Part shown: one piece after another, positions 1 through 6,244 of the stretch | Numbering within the stretch: position 1 is the first letter of the stretch | Layout: each line of letters begins with the position of its first letter | NCBI GenBank assembly: GCA_002450985.1 | Contig: DKBA01000337.1 | Span: 7,358-14,138 of the forward strand | DNA from: Acidimicrobiia bacterium UBA6912 | GTDB taxonomy: Bacteria > Actinomycetota > Acidimicrobiia > Spongiisociales > UBA5794 | DNA: 6,781 nt | Reading direction: 5' to 3' | Translations under genes and position numbers: made by a program | The notes under the pieces: generated by a model | What the model saw: only the letters and a program-made list of their open reading frames with translations | Told to the model about the DNA's origin: nothing | Database searches by the model: none

Positions 1-1
1 G

Positions 2-70
2 GCCGATCACGCCCTCGGCGTGTCGGTGACGATGAGCCGAGAACGCCTGTCGCAAGCCCAAGAGCAGTGA
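2..70 (+). CDS. 3' end of a gene cut by the window edge (unknown product)
   Basis: The second forward frame is open from the window edge to a TGA at 68-70 and reads as a short polar C-terminus ending in ERLSQAQEQ. The stop lies 42 bases before the convergent stop of the peptidase gene, which is normal spacing for two genes ending towards each other. Only 22 residues are visible, with no domain or motif, so no function can be assigned. It could also be chance open frame: 69 bases without a stop is unremarkable at this GC content. Confidence 0.35.
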   Translation, partial: ADHALGVSVTMSRERLSQAQEQ

Positions 71-112
71 GGTACTAGGTACTTGATACTTGGTACCGAG
101 TACTCGCTACCG
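71..112. repeat. Six degenerate 7-bp tandem repeats between convergent stop codons
   Basis: Reading in steps of seven from base 71 gives GGTACTA, GGTACTT, GATACTT, GGTACCG, AGTACTC and GCTACCG. The central TAC is kept in all six units; on the minus strand the consensus is about AAGTACC. The block starts directly after one stop codon (TGA 68-70) and ends directly before the opposite one (TAA on the minus strand, 113-115). Some units are self-complementary (GGTACC 92-97, GAGTACTC 98-105), so weak hairpins are possible, but no classical terminator stem with a T-tract is present. Its function is unknown. Confidence 0.6.
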
Positions 113-1099
113 TTACCTCGGGATCTCCAGGCCTCGCGCTGCCCGTTGCTCGATGATCAACTGCGACAGCGATCCGGTGAGCCCGGCCCATTCCCAGTGC
201 CATGGCTCTGCCGTCGAGCGGTTGCAGTGCGCCCACGCCGGCAGCACCCACCCGAAGGTGGGACCGTTCTCGACGAGCCAGTCGAACTGCGGATCGCGAC
301 ACGACAGCACCGAGGCACGGCGACCCGTCGTGTCGACGACGTCGATGGCGCGTCCCCAGCCGTGGTTCGAGTGTCCGGGGACGGCCGTCGGGACGCCGCA
401 CACGAGCACGGGCGGCGGGTCGTAGACGCCGTCTGGCGGGGCCTCCGCATCGTCGGCGGGTGGCGGCGCCGGCTCCATCCCGGGCTCGGGCTCGGGTGCA
501 GGCTCGGCGGCCGGGTCGGGGTCCGGCTCGGGTGCCGGCTCGGGCTCCGGCTCGGGTGCCGGGTCCGGGTCTGGCGCAGGCGCCGGCTCCGGGTCTGGCG
601 CCACGGTCGTGGGCGGTGGCTCGGGTGTCGGGTCTGGTTCGGGCTCTGGCTCCGGGTCTGGCGCCACCGTGGTCGGTGGCGGCCCGTTCGACCCTCCGTC
701 GTCGTCGACGGCCTGGCTCGCGGCAGGTTCCTGACCCGCCGGCTCCGGATCCACCCAATCACAGTTGCGCTCCCGGGTGGCGCGTTGCTGTGCAACGGTG
801 CGGTAACACCATCCTGCAGCGAAACCGGTGACCCCGTCGTGTTCCGCGGCAAGCACGAGGAGCCGCCACGCAAGGGCAGCGTCGCTCTCGAGGAGGCACC
901 GAGCGCTGGTGCCGCCCTCGACCTCATCGAGGATGCGGTCGGGGAGCCGTCCGTTGCGGTAACCGGCCTCGCGAAGGTCGGAGCGGAGCGCCACCGAGCC
1001 TCGAGGCTCGAGCGAAGGGGACAACTCTTCCGCCGCAGCGGGGAGCGTGGAGAGGGTGATGACGACGGCGAGCATCGCCGTGACTGTGCGTCGCTTCAT
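113..1099 (-). CDS. Secreted VanY-like D-alanyl-D-alanine carboxypeptidase (M15 family) with acidic Pro-rich insert
   Basis: The 328-residue product is probably an exported zinc peptidase that trims the terminal D-Ala of peptidoglycan stem peptides. Residues 1-23 look like a signal peptide (MKRR, a hydrophobic stretch, then PAAA|EE). The M15B signature is complete: SNHGWGRAID at 244-253 fits SxHxxGxAxD and supplies zinc ligands H246 and D253. EPWHWEW at 298-304 supplies the catalytic E298 and third ligand H301. Upstream, CYRTVAQQ at 98-105 matches the conserved YRS/T...Q segment of the family. Between these halves (about 117-228) lies a low-complexity stretch rich in Pro, Glu and Asp, with the block PPPTTVAPDPEP occurring twice. 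Family members usually have about 30 residues there. C98, C113, C234, C267 and C292 could form disulfides. The ATG at 1099 is chosen over an in-frame GTG at 1135 because the signal peptide begins there; its ribosome site (AAGG, 11 bases upstream) is weak. The gene is divergent from the amidohydrolase operon and probably unrelated to it. Confidence 0.85.
   Translation of the reverse strand: MKRRTVTAMLAVVITLSTLPAAAEELSPSLEPRGSVALRSDLREAGYRNGRLPDRILDEVEGGTSARCLLESDAALAWRLLVLAAEHDGVTGFAAGWCYRTVAQQRATRERNCDWVDPEPAGQEPAASQAVDDDGGSNGPPPTTVAPDPEPEPEPDPTPEPPPTTVAPDPEPAPAPDPDPAPEPEPEPAPEPDPDPAAEPAPEPEPGMEPAPPPADDAEAPPDGVYDPPPVLVCGVPTAVPGHSNHGWGRAIDVVDTTGRRASVLSCRDPQFDWLVENGPTFGWVLPAWAHCNRSTAEPWHWEWAGLTGSLSQLIIEQRAARGLEIPR
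472..720. repeat. Low-complexity Pro-Glu/Asp-Pro coding repeat
   Basis: This stretch of short GGCTCGGG/GGGTCTGG-type units lies inside the peptidase gene and encodes the PEPEPDP linker on the minus strand. A longer unit that includes GGTCTGGCGCCAC occurs twice (near 592 and 656) and encodes the two PPPTTVAPDPEP blocks. Repeat number at such sites often varies between strains through slippage, and the skewed composition produces long false ORFs in other frames. Confidence 0.75.
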
Positions 1100-1383
1100 G
1101 TTGGATCTGGCCTTGGTTACGCAGAACGAGCCCACTACCTGCCGTTCTTCGTCCGGTGCCTTCCGCCGTCGACGCTGTCGTCTCCGTGTCGGACACCGCG
1201 ACCATGCCAGTCGGCCTCGACACGGGCATCGTAAGGATTGATGAAAGGCCGGACCTTTCTGCGGCCGCCCCGCCGGGTGGTGTCGTTGGCCTCTAGCGGG
1301 CCCCGCGGACGATGGCTTGAGTGAATGCGGAGCAGCCGTCCCACCGCACTGCGGGGATGCAGGATCGAGAGCAGGGAGTCGTC
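1100..1383. promoter_or_regulatory. Divergent intergenic region with small inverted repeats; presumed promoters
   Basis: These 284 bases separate the start of the peptidase gene from the start of the amidohydrolase operon and must hold or border both promoters. Two inverted repeats are visible: GTGTC-G-GACAC at 1186-1196, and GAAAGG-CCGGA-CCTTTC at 1243-1259. A TACGAT on the minus strand (1233 to 1228) has the form of a -10 box for the peptidase gene, but no good -35 box sits at the right spacing. No convincing sigma-70-type promoter is visible for the operon. No riboswitch class was recognised and there is no further credible ORF. Confidence 0.45.
1373..1378 (+). promoter_or_regulatory. Ribosome binding site of the amidohydrolase gene
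   Basis: AGGGAG lies five bases before the ATG at 1384. It decides the start: an in-frame GTG at 1321 would add 21 residues of non-family sequence, while starting at 1384 gives 363 residues, the usual family length, beginning directly with the first domain. Confidence 0.75.
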
Positions 1384-2475
1384 ATGGCGATAGAAGTCCG
1401 CAAGGTGGTTCTCGAGAGCGTCACCGACGCATCCGGACTGGCGTATCTCATCGAGACAGGTGTGTTCGGTGCAGACGACGTGATCGCGGTGGTCGGCAAG
1501 ACCGAAGGCAACGGCGGCGTGAACGATTACACGCGCATCCTCGCCGACCGGGCATTCCGCGACGTGCTGCTCGAGCACGGGACTCGCCCCCTGAGCGAGG
1601 TCAAAGAGATCCCGATGGTCTGGTCGGGCGGTACGGACGGCATCCTCACGCCCCACGCCACGATCTTTGCCACCGTCGACGCGGCGCCCTCGGACGAGCC
1701 GCGCCTCGCCGTCGGCTATGCGATGAGCGACACCATTCGGCCCGAGGACATCGGGCGGCCGGCGATGGTGGAGAAGGTCGCCGAGGGCGTCATGGCGGCC
1801 ATGAAGGAGGCGGGCATCGACAACCCGAGCGATGTTCACTACGTGCAGACCAAGACACCGCTCCTCACCGTCGACACCATCAACGACGCCAGGAAGCGGG
1901 GTCACACCGTCTTCACCGACGACCCGCTCGAGTCGATGAACGTGTCGAACGGCACGGCGGCTCTCGGCATCGCCGTTGCGCTCGGGGAGATCGAGATGCC
2001 CGCCGCCGATCGCATCGGACACGACCTCTCCTTGTTCTCTTCGGTTGCATCGTGCTCGTCGGGCGTCGAGCTCGACCGCGCCCAGACGGTCGTGGTCGGC
2101 AACGTGCGCGGGGTTGGCGGCCGCTACCGGATCGGTCACGGCGTGATGGACGACGCGCTCGACTTCGATGGCGTGTACGACGCGATCCGCTCCGCCGGTC
2201 TCGACCTTCCCGAGCGGGCGCAGGCCGAGGACCTCGGTGGCCGGCTCGTCAACGTGTTCCTCAAGTGCGAGGCGGACCCCAGCGGACGGCTCCGCGGCCG
2301 TCGTCAGGTGTCGCTCGACGACAGCGACGTCCACCACCACCGCCACATCAAGGGTGCCGTCGGCGGCATCGTGGCCGCCGCCGTCGGCGACACCGCCATC
2401 TTCGTGTCGGTGGCTGCGCTGCACCAGGGCCCCTCCGGCGGCGGCCCCGTGGCGGCGATCGTCGACATGGGATGA
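1384..2475 (+). CDS. Ring-opening amidohydrolase (cyanuric acid hydrolase/barbiturase family)
   Basis: The 363-residue protein belongs to the small AtzD/TrzD/barbiturase fold family, which hydrolyses an amide bond in cyclic ureides or imides. The family is built of three similar domains, each giving a Lys-Ser pair to one central active site. All three pairs are visible: K39 in VGKTEGNGGVNDYTR with S81 in SGGTDG; K157 in VQTKTPLL with S225/S226 in CSSGVEL; K294 in LKCEAD with S342 in FVSVAALHQGP. R51 and R320 fit the substrate-binding arginines of domains 1 and 3. E296 and the HQGPSGGGP loop (347-355) fit the family metal site. In domain 2 the usual SRGASALG-type motif reads SNGTAALG (188-195), so the third arginine seems to be Asn189. 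The conserved core makes it an active-looking enzyme, but cyanurate, barbiturate or another ring cannot be chosen from sequence. It is the first gene of the operon and its TGA overlaps the ATG of the next gene. Residue matching is from memory, not an alignment. Confidence 0.88.
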   Translation: MAIEVRKVVLESVTDASGLAYLIETGVFGADDVIAVVGKTEGNGGVNDYTRILADRAFRDVLLEHGTRPLSEVKEIPMVWSGGTDGILTPHATIFATVDAAPSDEPRLAVGYAMSDTIRPEDIGRPAMVEKVAEGVMAAMKEAGIDNPSDVHYVQTKTPLLTVDTINDARKRGHTVFTDDPLESMNVSNGTAALGIAVALGEIEMPAADRIGHDLSLFSSVASCSSGVELDRAQTVVVGNVRGVGGRYRIGHGVMDDALDFDGVYDAIRSAGLDLPERAQAEDLGGRLVNVFLKCEADPSGRLRGRRQVSLDDSDVHHHRHIKGAVGGIVAAAVGDTAIFVSVAALHQGPSGGGPVAAIVDMG

Positions 2476-3305
2476 GCGCTCGTCCCGACGCCGACGATGG
2501 CCGCCGGGACGGTCACGTGTCGACCACGGCCGCTCGGGGCGTTTGCGACCTCGTCTCCGGTCCGCTGCGCACGTGGGAGCGGCTCGGAACGAGCGAGTCG
2601 ATGGCATGGATGCTCGCAGGCCGTCAGGTGATCGTCGTGCAATCCGGCCCGGCGGCGTTCCTTCCGAACGGCGTCATCGCACCGGCTTCCACGATCGGCC
2701 CGCTGACGGCGCTTCCGGGGTCGGGGGTGGTGGGGCACGGCCATATCGACGTTGGGCGCACCCGCCTCGACGTCGTGCGCTGGTGGGACCCGGTGCCGCA
2801 GCTGCCCGTCGTGGCGCCGATCGTCGTCGCCGAACGCGTCGTCGAGCTGTCACGCCTCGTATCGCCCGTGGAGGACGCCGGGCTGTCCGTGGCCCTGACG
2901 ACCGCCATCCCGGCCGACATCCATCGGGCCGGAGCCGCCCTGCTCGGGATGGGCGAAGGGCTCATCCCCGAAGGCGACGACGTGCTCGTGGGTTCGCTCG
3001 CCGCGCTTCGTCTGCTCGGTCCTGCGTTGCGGGCGCCCGCCGCTCACCGCCTTCTCGCCGAGCTCGCCGGGGCCGTGCTCGGCGGGGCGGGGATGGCGAC
3101 GAGCGCACTTGCGGCGTCGCTGCTCCATCACGCTCACGCCGGAGCCGTGGCCGCACCCCTGGGGAAGCTGCTCGTCGCGCTGGCCGGCGGGGGAGGGGTC
3201 GCAGAGGCCCTGGCCGGGCTGGTGGCGAACGGTCCGACCTCGGGGACCGCCATGGTCACCGGGGTGCTTGCCTCCGCCGGCTGCCTCGTCGGGGTGCCGG
3301 CATGA
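2472..3305 (+). CDS. allH: AllH-like subunit of oxamate carbamoyltransferase (DUF2877)
   Basis: The 277-residue protein matches the DUF2877 family (E. coli YlbF/AllH, about 270 residues), one of three subunits of the transcarbamylase that converts oxalurate and phosphate to oxamate and carbamoyl phosphate. The clearest signature is GMGEGLIPEGDDVLVG at 159-174, a variant of the family's GLGPGLTPSGDD-type loop. Others are a C-terminal SALAASLLHHAHAG (211-224) and GPTSGTAMVTGV (254-265), the latter like the family's G-x-SSG motif. No signal peptide or membrane segment is convincing, so it should be cytosolic. The ATG at 2472 overlaps the upstream stop as ATGA, which implies translational coupling; there is no good ribosome site of its own. 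A GTG at 2517 is an alternative that would remove the 15-residue polar N-terminus. The symbol is by homology only: the substrate here may be a different acyl-urea. Confidence 0.8.
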   Translation: MSARPDADDGRRDGHVSTTAARGVCDLVSGPLRTWERLGTSESMAWMLAGRQVIVVQSGPAAFLPNGVIAPASTIGPLTALPGSGVVGHGHIDVGRTRLDVVRWWDPVPQLPVVAPIVVAERVVELSRLVSPVEDAGLSVALTTAIPADIHRAGAALLGMGEGLIPEGDDVLVGSLAALRLLGPALRAPAAHRLLAELAGAVLGGAGMATSALAASLLHHAHAGAVAAPLGKLLVALAGGGGVAEALAGLVANGPTSGTAMVTGVLASAGCLVGVPA

Positions 3306-4729
3306 TCGAATGGGTCGAGGTGCGTCGCGGGGCGTATCACGATTCGGTGCGGCTCATGCAGGCGACGGCGACGGTGCAGGCGCTGCCAGGCATCGAGGAC
3401 GCCGTCGTGGCGATGGCCACGCCGCTGAACCTCGGGCTGCTCGAGGGGGCAGGGTTCTCTCCGGACTCGGTGGCAGGGGTGGGACCGGACGACCTCGTGG
3501 TTGCGGTGCGGGCGGTGGATCGGGACACCGCCGAGCGGGCGCGTCGCACGCTCGACGAGGCGCTGTCCTCGTCGTCACGTCCCGCCGAGGCGATGTCGCC
3601 GCCGCCGCCTCGTACCATCGGCCGGGCGGTCGCGGATGCGCGCCTCGCGCTCATCTCCGTCCCCGGCGAGCACGCCTTCGTCGAAGCCATGGATGCGCTG
3701 CGTCACGGCGCCCATGTGATGGTGTTCAGCGACAACGTGCCGGTCTCCCAGGAGGCCGCCCTCAAGGAGGCGGCCGCCGACGCCGGGGTGCTGGTGATGG
3801 GGCCCGACTGCGGGACTGCCATCGTCAACGGGATCGGGCTCGGCTTCGCCAACGTCGTGCCTCCCGGTCCGGTTGGGATCGTGGGGGCGGCCGGCACCGG
3901 CATCCAGCAGATCTGCTGTCTGCTCGCCGACGCCGGCGTCGGGGTACGGCATGCGCTCGGGACCGGCGGGCGCGATCTCTCGGCTCAGGTGGGGGGTGCG
4001 TCGACGCTGGCCGCCCTGGCCGTCCTCGACGAGGACCCGGACACGGAGGTGATCGTCGTCGTCTCCAAGCCGCCGGCTCTTGACGTGGCCGGGGTGGTCG
4101 CCGCGGCCGCTGCGGCATGCCGCACGCCCACGGTCGTGACGTATCTGGGAACCCCCGGAGCGACGCTCGAAGCCGCCGCGTTGCAGGCGCTCGGCCTGCT
4201 CGGCAGCACGGCGCCGGAGTGGCCCGCGTGGCCGGTGGGGGCGGGCGATCATCGCCCCGGATCCATCCTCGGCCTGTTCTCCGGCGGGAGTCTCCGCACC
4301 GAGGCGGCGGCGATCGCAGCGACGGCTCTCGGTTCGATCTCGGAGGTCGAGGAGGGGAACGGTCACCGTCTCGTCGACCTCGGCGCCGACCGCTACACGG
4401 TGGGACGTGCCCACCCGATGATCGACCAGTCGATTCGGATCGATCGCCTGGAGGCCGCCGCCCGCGACGTATCGGTCGGCGTGATCCTGCTCGACGTCGT
4501 GCTCGGGCGCGGCGCCCACCCCGATCCCGGCGCCGAGCTCGCTCCGGTCGTGGCTCACGCCGTCGGGGCAGGGGCGGCGGTGGTGGTTTCGTTGTGTGGG
4601 ACGGACGGCGACCCACAGGGCCGCAGCCGTCAGGCGGCCGGCCTCTGCGAGGCGGGCGCCGCGGTGTACGCCTGCAACGCGGCGGCTACCCGGGCCGCGG
4701 TGGCGCTGGTCGAGGCAGTGCCGGCATGA
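3302..4729 (+). CDS. allF: AllF/FdrA-like subunit of oxamate carbamoyltransferase
   Basis: The 475-residue protein is an FdrA homologue, related to the alpha subunit of succinyl-CoA synthetase and named AllF in E. coli, where it is part of oxamate carbamoyltransferase. Family motifs run in order: GPDCGTAIVNG (167-177), GIVGAAGTGIQQ (192-203), GTGGRDLS (220-227), GRAHPMID (368-375) and LCGTDGDPQ (431-439). The first three lie in the nucleotide-binding-like region shared with CoA ligases, and GRAHPMID is typical of FdrA. It starts MIEWVEVRRGAYHDSV, close to the usual family N-terminus. It is shorter than E. coli FdrA (about 555 residues from memory). The region near 88-105 is a Ser/Pro-rich linker between an N-terminal ACT-like segment and the ligase-like part. 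It joins both neighbours by ATGA overlaps, so the three subunits should be made together. Older annotations call such proteins acyl-CoA synthetases; the operon argues against that role. Confidence 0.85.
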   Translation: MIEWVEVRRGAYHDSVRLMQATATVQALPGIEDAVVAMATPLNLGLLEGAGFSPDSVAGVGPDDLVVAVRAVDRDTAERARRTLDEALSSSSRPAEAMSPPPPRTIGRAVADARLALISVPGEHAFVEAMDALRHGAHVMVFSDNVPVSQEAALKEAAADAGVLVMGPDCGTAIVNGIGLGFANVVPPGPVGIVGAAGTGIQQICCLLADAGVGVRHALGTGGRDLSAQVGGASTLAALAVLDEDPDTEVIVVVSKPPALDVAGVVAAAAAACRTPTVVTYLGTPGATLEAAALQALGLLGSTAPEWPAWPVGAGDHRPGSILGLFSGGSLRTEAAAIAATALGSISEVEEGNGHRLVDLGADRYTVGRAHPMIDQSIRIDRLEAAARDVSVGVILLDVVLGRGAHPDPGAELAPVVAHAVGAGAAVVVSLCGTDGDPQGRSRQAAGLCEAGAAVYACNAAATRAAVALVEAVPA

Positions 4730-6129
4730 CCGGTCTCCGGGGCCTGCTCGGTGCGCCGCCCATCGTGGTCACGGCCGGCGTCGAGGTGCTCGCCGCCGCG
4801 CTCGAGGCGCAGGGAGTCGATGTGCACCGTACCGACTGGCGACCACCGGAGCCCGGCACGGCTGCGGCGCTCGCCGTGGTGGCGTCCGACCCAGATGTGG
4901 CCGGGGCGAATGCCACGGCCGTCGCTCGCATGACGGGTGTCCGGCCCCACCTCGTGAGCGTCGCCACAGCTCGTGAGGTGATCCCCGGCATGACCGGCGA
5001 CACGCTGCTGCATGCGGGCCCGCCGCTCGAGTGGCGGGATGCGAGCGGGCCGATGCGCGGGGCCATCATGGGCGCGCTCCTCTACGAGGGGATCGCGGCC
5101 TCGCCCGAGGAGGCGGCCACCCTCGCCGCATCGGGTCGGATCGAGCTGTCGCCCTGCCACCACCACATGGCTGCCGGGCCGATGGCCGGGGTCGTCTCGC
5201 CGTCGATGCCCGTCGCGGTGGTGGAGGACGGCGGGCGGACGGCGTACGCCACGCTGAACGAGGGCCTCGGCAACGTGTTGCGATACGGGGCGTACGGCCC
5301 GGAGGTGATCGAGCGGCTGCGCTGGATGGAGCAGGTGCTCGCCCCCGTCGTGGCCTCGGCGTTGCGGATCACGGGCCCCGTCGATCTGCGGGCGATCACC
5401 GCCCAGGCGCTCCAGATGGGCGACGACGGGCACAACCGCAACCGGGCCGGCACGTCGCTGTTCCTGCGCACCCTCGGGGCGGCGCTCGTCGCCGATGACG
5501 CCACGCCGGCTTCGCGGCGAGCCGAGGTCTTCCGCTTCATCGACGGGAACGACCACTTCATGCTGAACCTGGTGATGGCGGCGGGGAAGTTGGCGGCAGA
5601 CGCCGCGTCGGGCGTGGCGGGCTCGAGCCTGGTCACGGCGATGGCGCGCAACGGCACCGAGTTCGGTATCCGGCTCTCGGGCACCGGCGACCGCTGGTTC
5701 ACCGCTCCAGCGCCCACCGTCGACGGGCTCTACCTCGGCACGTTCACGGCCGAAGACGCCAACCCGGACATCGGCGACTCGGCGATCACCGAGACCGTGG
5801 GACTCGGTGGCTTCGCCATGGCCGCATCACCCGCCATCGTCGGGTTCGTCGGCGGCACCGCGGCGGGGGCGGTGCGGCGAACCCTGGAGATGTACGAGAT
5901 CACGCTCACCGAGCACCCCGTCTACCGAATCCCCTTCCTCGAGTCCCGCGGCACGCCCACGGGGATCGACGCCACGCTCGTGGTGCGGACCCGGATTCGT
6001 CCGCAGATCAACACCGGGATCGCCGGGAAAGAGCCTGGCGTCGGCATGGTCGGCGCCGGTTTGGTGGAGGCGCCGATGGCATGCTTCGTCGCTGCAGTGC
6101 GGGCGCTCGCCGGTTCCCGGCGCCGCTGA
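4726..6129 (+). CDS. allG: AllG-like subunit of oxamate carbamoyltransferase (DUF1116/YlbE)
   Basis: The 467-residue protein is a DUF1116 family member (E. coli YlbE/AllG, about 420 residues), the third subunit of the oxamate transcarbamylase. Conserved-looking segments are LLHAGPPLEW (94-103), the His cluster SPCHHHMAAGPMAG (142-155), MGDDGHNRN (231-239), RFIDGNDHFMLN (270-281), MARNGTEFG (306-314), GDSAITET (350-357) and GIAGKEPGVGMVGAG (431-445). Their density of His, Asn, Asp and Gly suggests that this subunit holds much of the active site, though that is inference. The first 60 residues form an alpha/beta segment (IVVTAGVEVLAAALEAQGVDV) resembling the start of a nucleotide-binding fold. 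It starts with the ATGA overlap at 4726, has GAGG about ten bases upstream, and is the last gene of the operon, followed by a strong hairpin. Confidence 0.85.
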   Translation: MTGLRGLLGAPPIVVTAGVEVLAAALEAQGVDVHRTDWRPPEPGTAAALAVVASDPDVAGANATAVARMTGVRPHLVSVATAREVIPGMTGDTLLHAGPPLEWRDASGPMRGAIMGALLYEGIAASPEEAATLAASGRIELSPCHHHMAAGPMAGVVSPSMPVAVVEDGGRTAYATLNEGLGNVLRYGAYGPEVIERLRWMEQVLAPVVASALRITGPVDLRAITAQALQMGDDGHNRNRAGTSLFLRTLGAALVADDATPASRRAEVFRFIDGNDHFMLNLVMAAGKLAADAASGVAGSSLVTAMARNGTEFGIRLSGTGDRWFTAPAPTVDGLYLGTFTAEDANPDIGDSAITETVGLGGFAMAASPAIVGFVGGTAAGAVRRTLEMYEITLTEHPVYRIPFLESRGTPTGIDATLVVRTRIRPQINTGIAGKEPGVGMVGAGLVEAPMACFVAAVRALAGSRRR

Positions 6130-6216
6130 GGTCCATCGTCGTCGGCGGGGGGCCCGGCGAGTACCGACCGGCCGAGGACTTGGCATCCCGAACCCCACGG
6201 ACGGACCGATCCCGGT

Positions 6217-6244
6217 CTCGGCGCCGAGCTCACTCGGCGCCGAG
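6217..6244. terminator. Hairpin of two 12-bp palindromes at convergent gene ends
   Basis: CTCGGCGCCGAG occurs at 6217-6228 and again at 6233-6244, separated by CTCA. Each copy is itself a palindrome, so the two copies form a 12-bp GC-rich stem with a 4-base loop on either strand. It sits 88 bases after the operon stop and reads the same in both directions, as expected for a shared bidirectional terminator. No T-tract follows on either side, so intrinsic termination is uncertain. The stop codon of the minus-strand gene (6230-6232) lies in the loop. Confidence 0.6.

Noticed and set aside
472..720. Repeat block considered as a CRISPR array or minisatellite of independent function
   Set aside because: The units are short, degenerate and without spacers, and they encode the proline-rich linker in frame.
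83..1234. Forward open frame (383 codons) across the peptidase gene
   Set aside because: It is a shadow of the minus-strand peptidase; the Gly/Arg/Leu/Trp repeats only mirror the PEPEPDP-encoding DNA.
1243..1383. Possible riboswitch upstream of the operon
   Set aside because: Only one short hairpin is visible and no conserved core of a known class, such as the guanidine riboswitches, could be recognised.
1135..2607. Long minus-strand open frame (490 codons) opposite the amidohydrolase gene
   Set aside because: It lies antisense to a gene with clear family motifs, its translation is rich in Arg/His/Asp without domain structure, and long antisense frames are expected at this GC content.
2168..3301. 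In-frame forward extension of the AllF gene upstream of 3302
   Set aside because: The extension overlaps the amidohydrolase and AllH genes out of frame, is Arg/Pro-rich without motifs, and the family N-terminus begins at 3302 with an ATGA overlap.
3575..4558. Minus-strand open frame opposite the AllF gene
   Set aside because: Antisense shadow with no recognisable motif; the forward frame holds the FdrA motifs.
4117..4725. In-frame forward extension of the AllG gene upstream of 4726
   Set aside because: It overlaps the AllF motifs in another frame and is Arg-rich; the ATGA at 4726 gives a family-like N-terminus.
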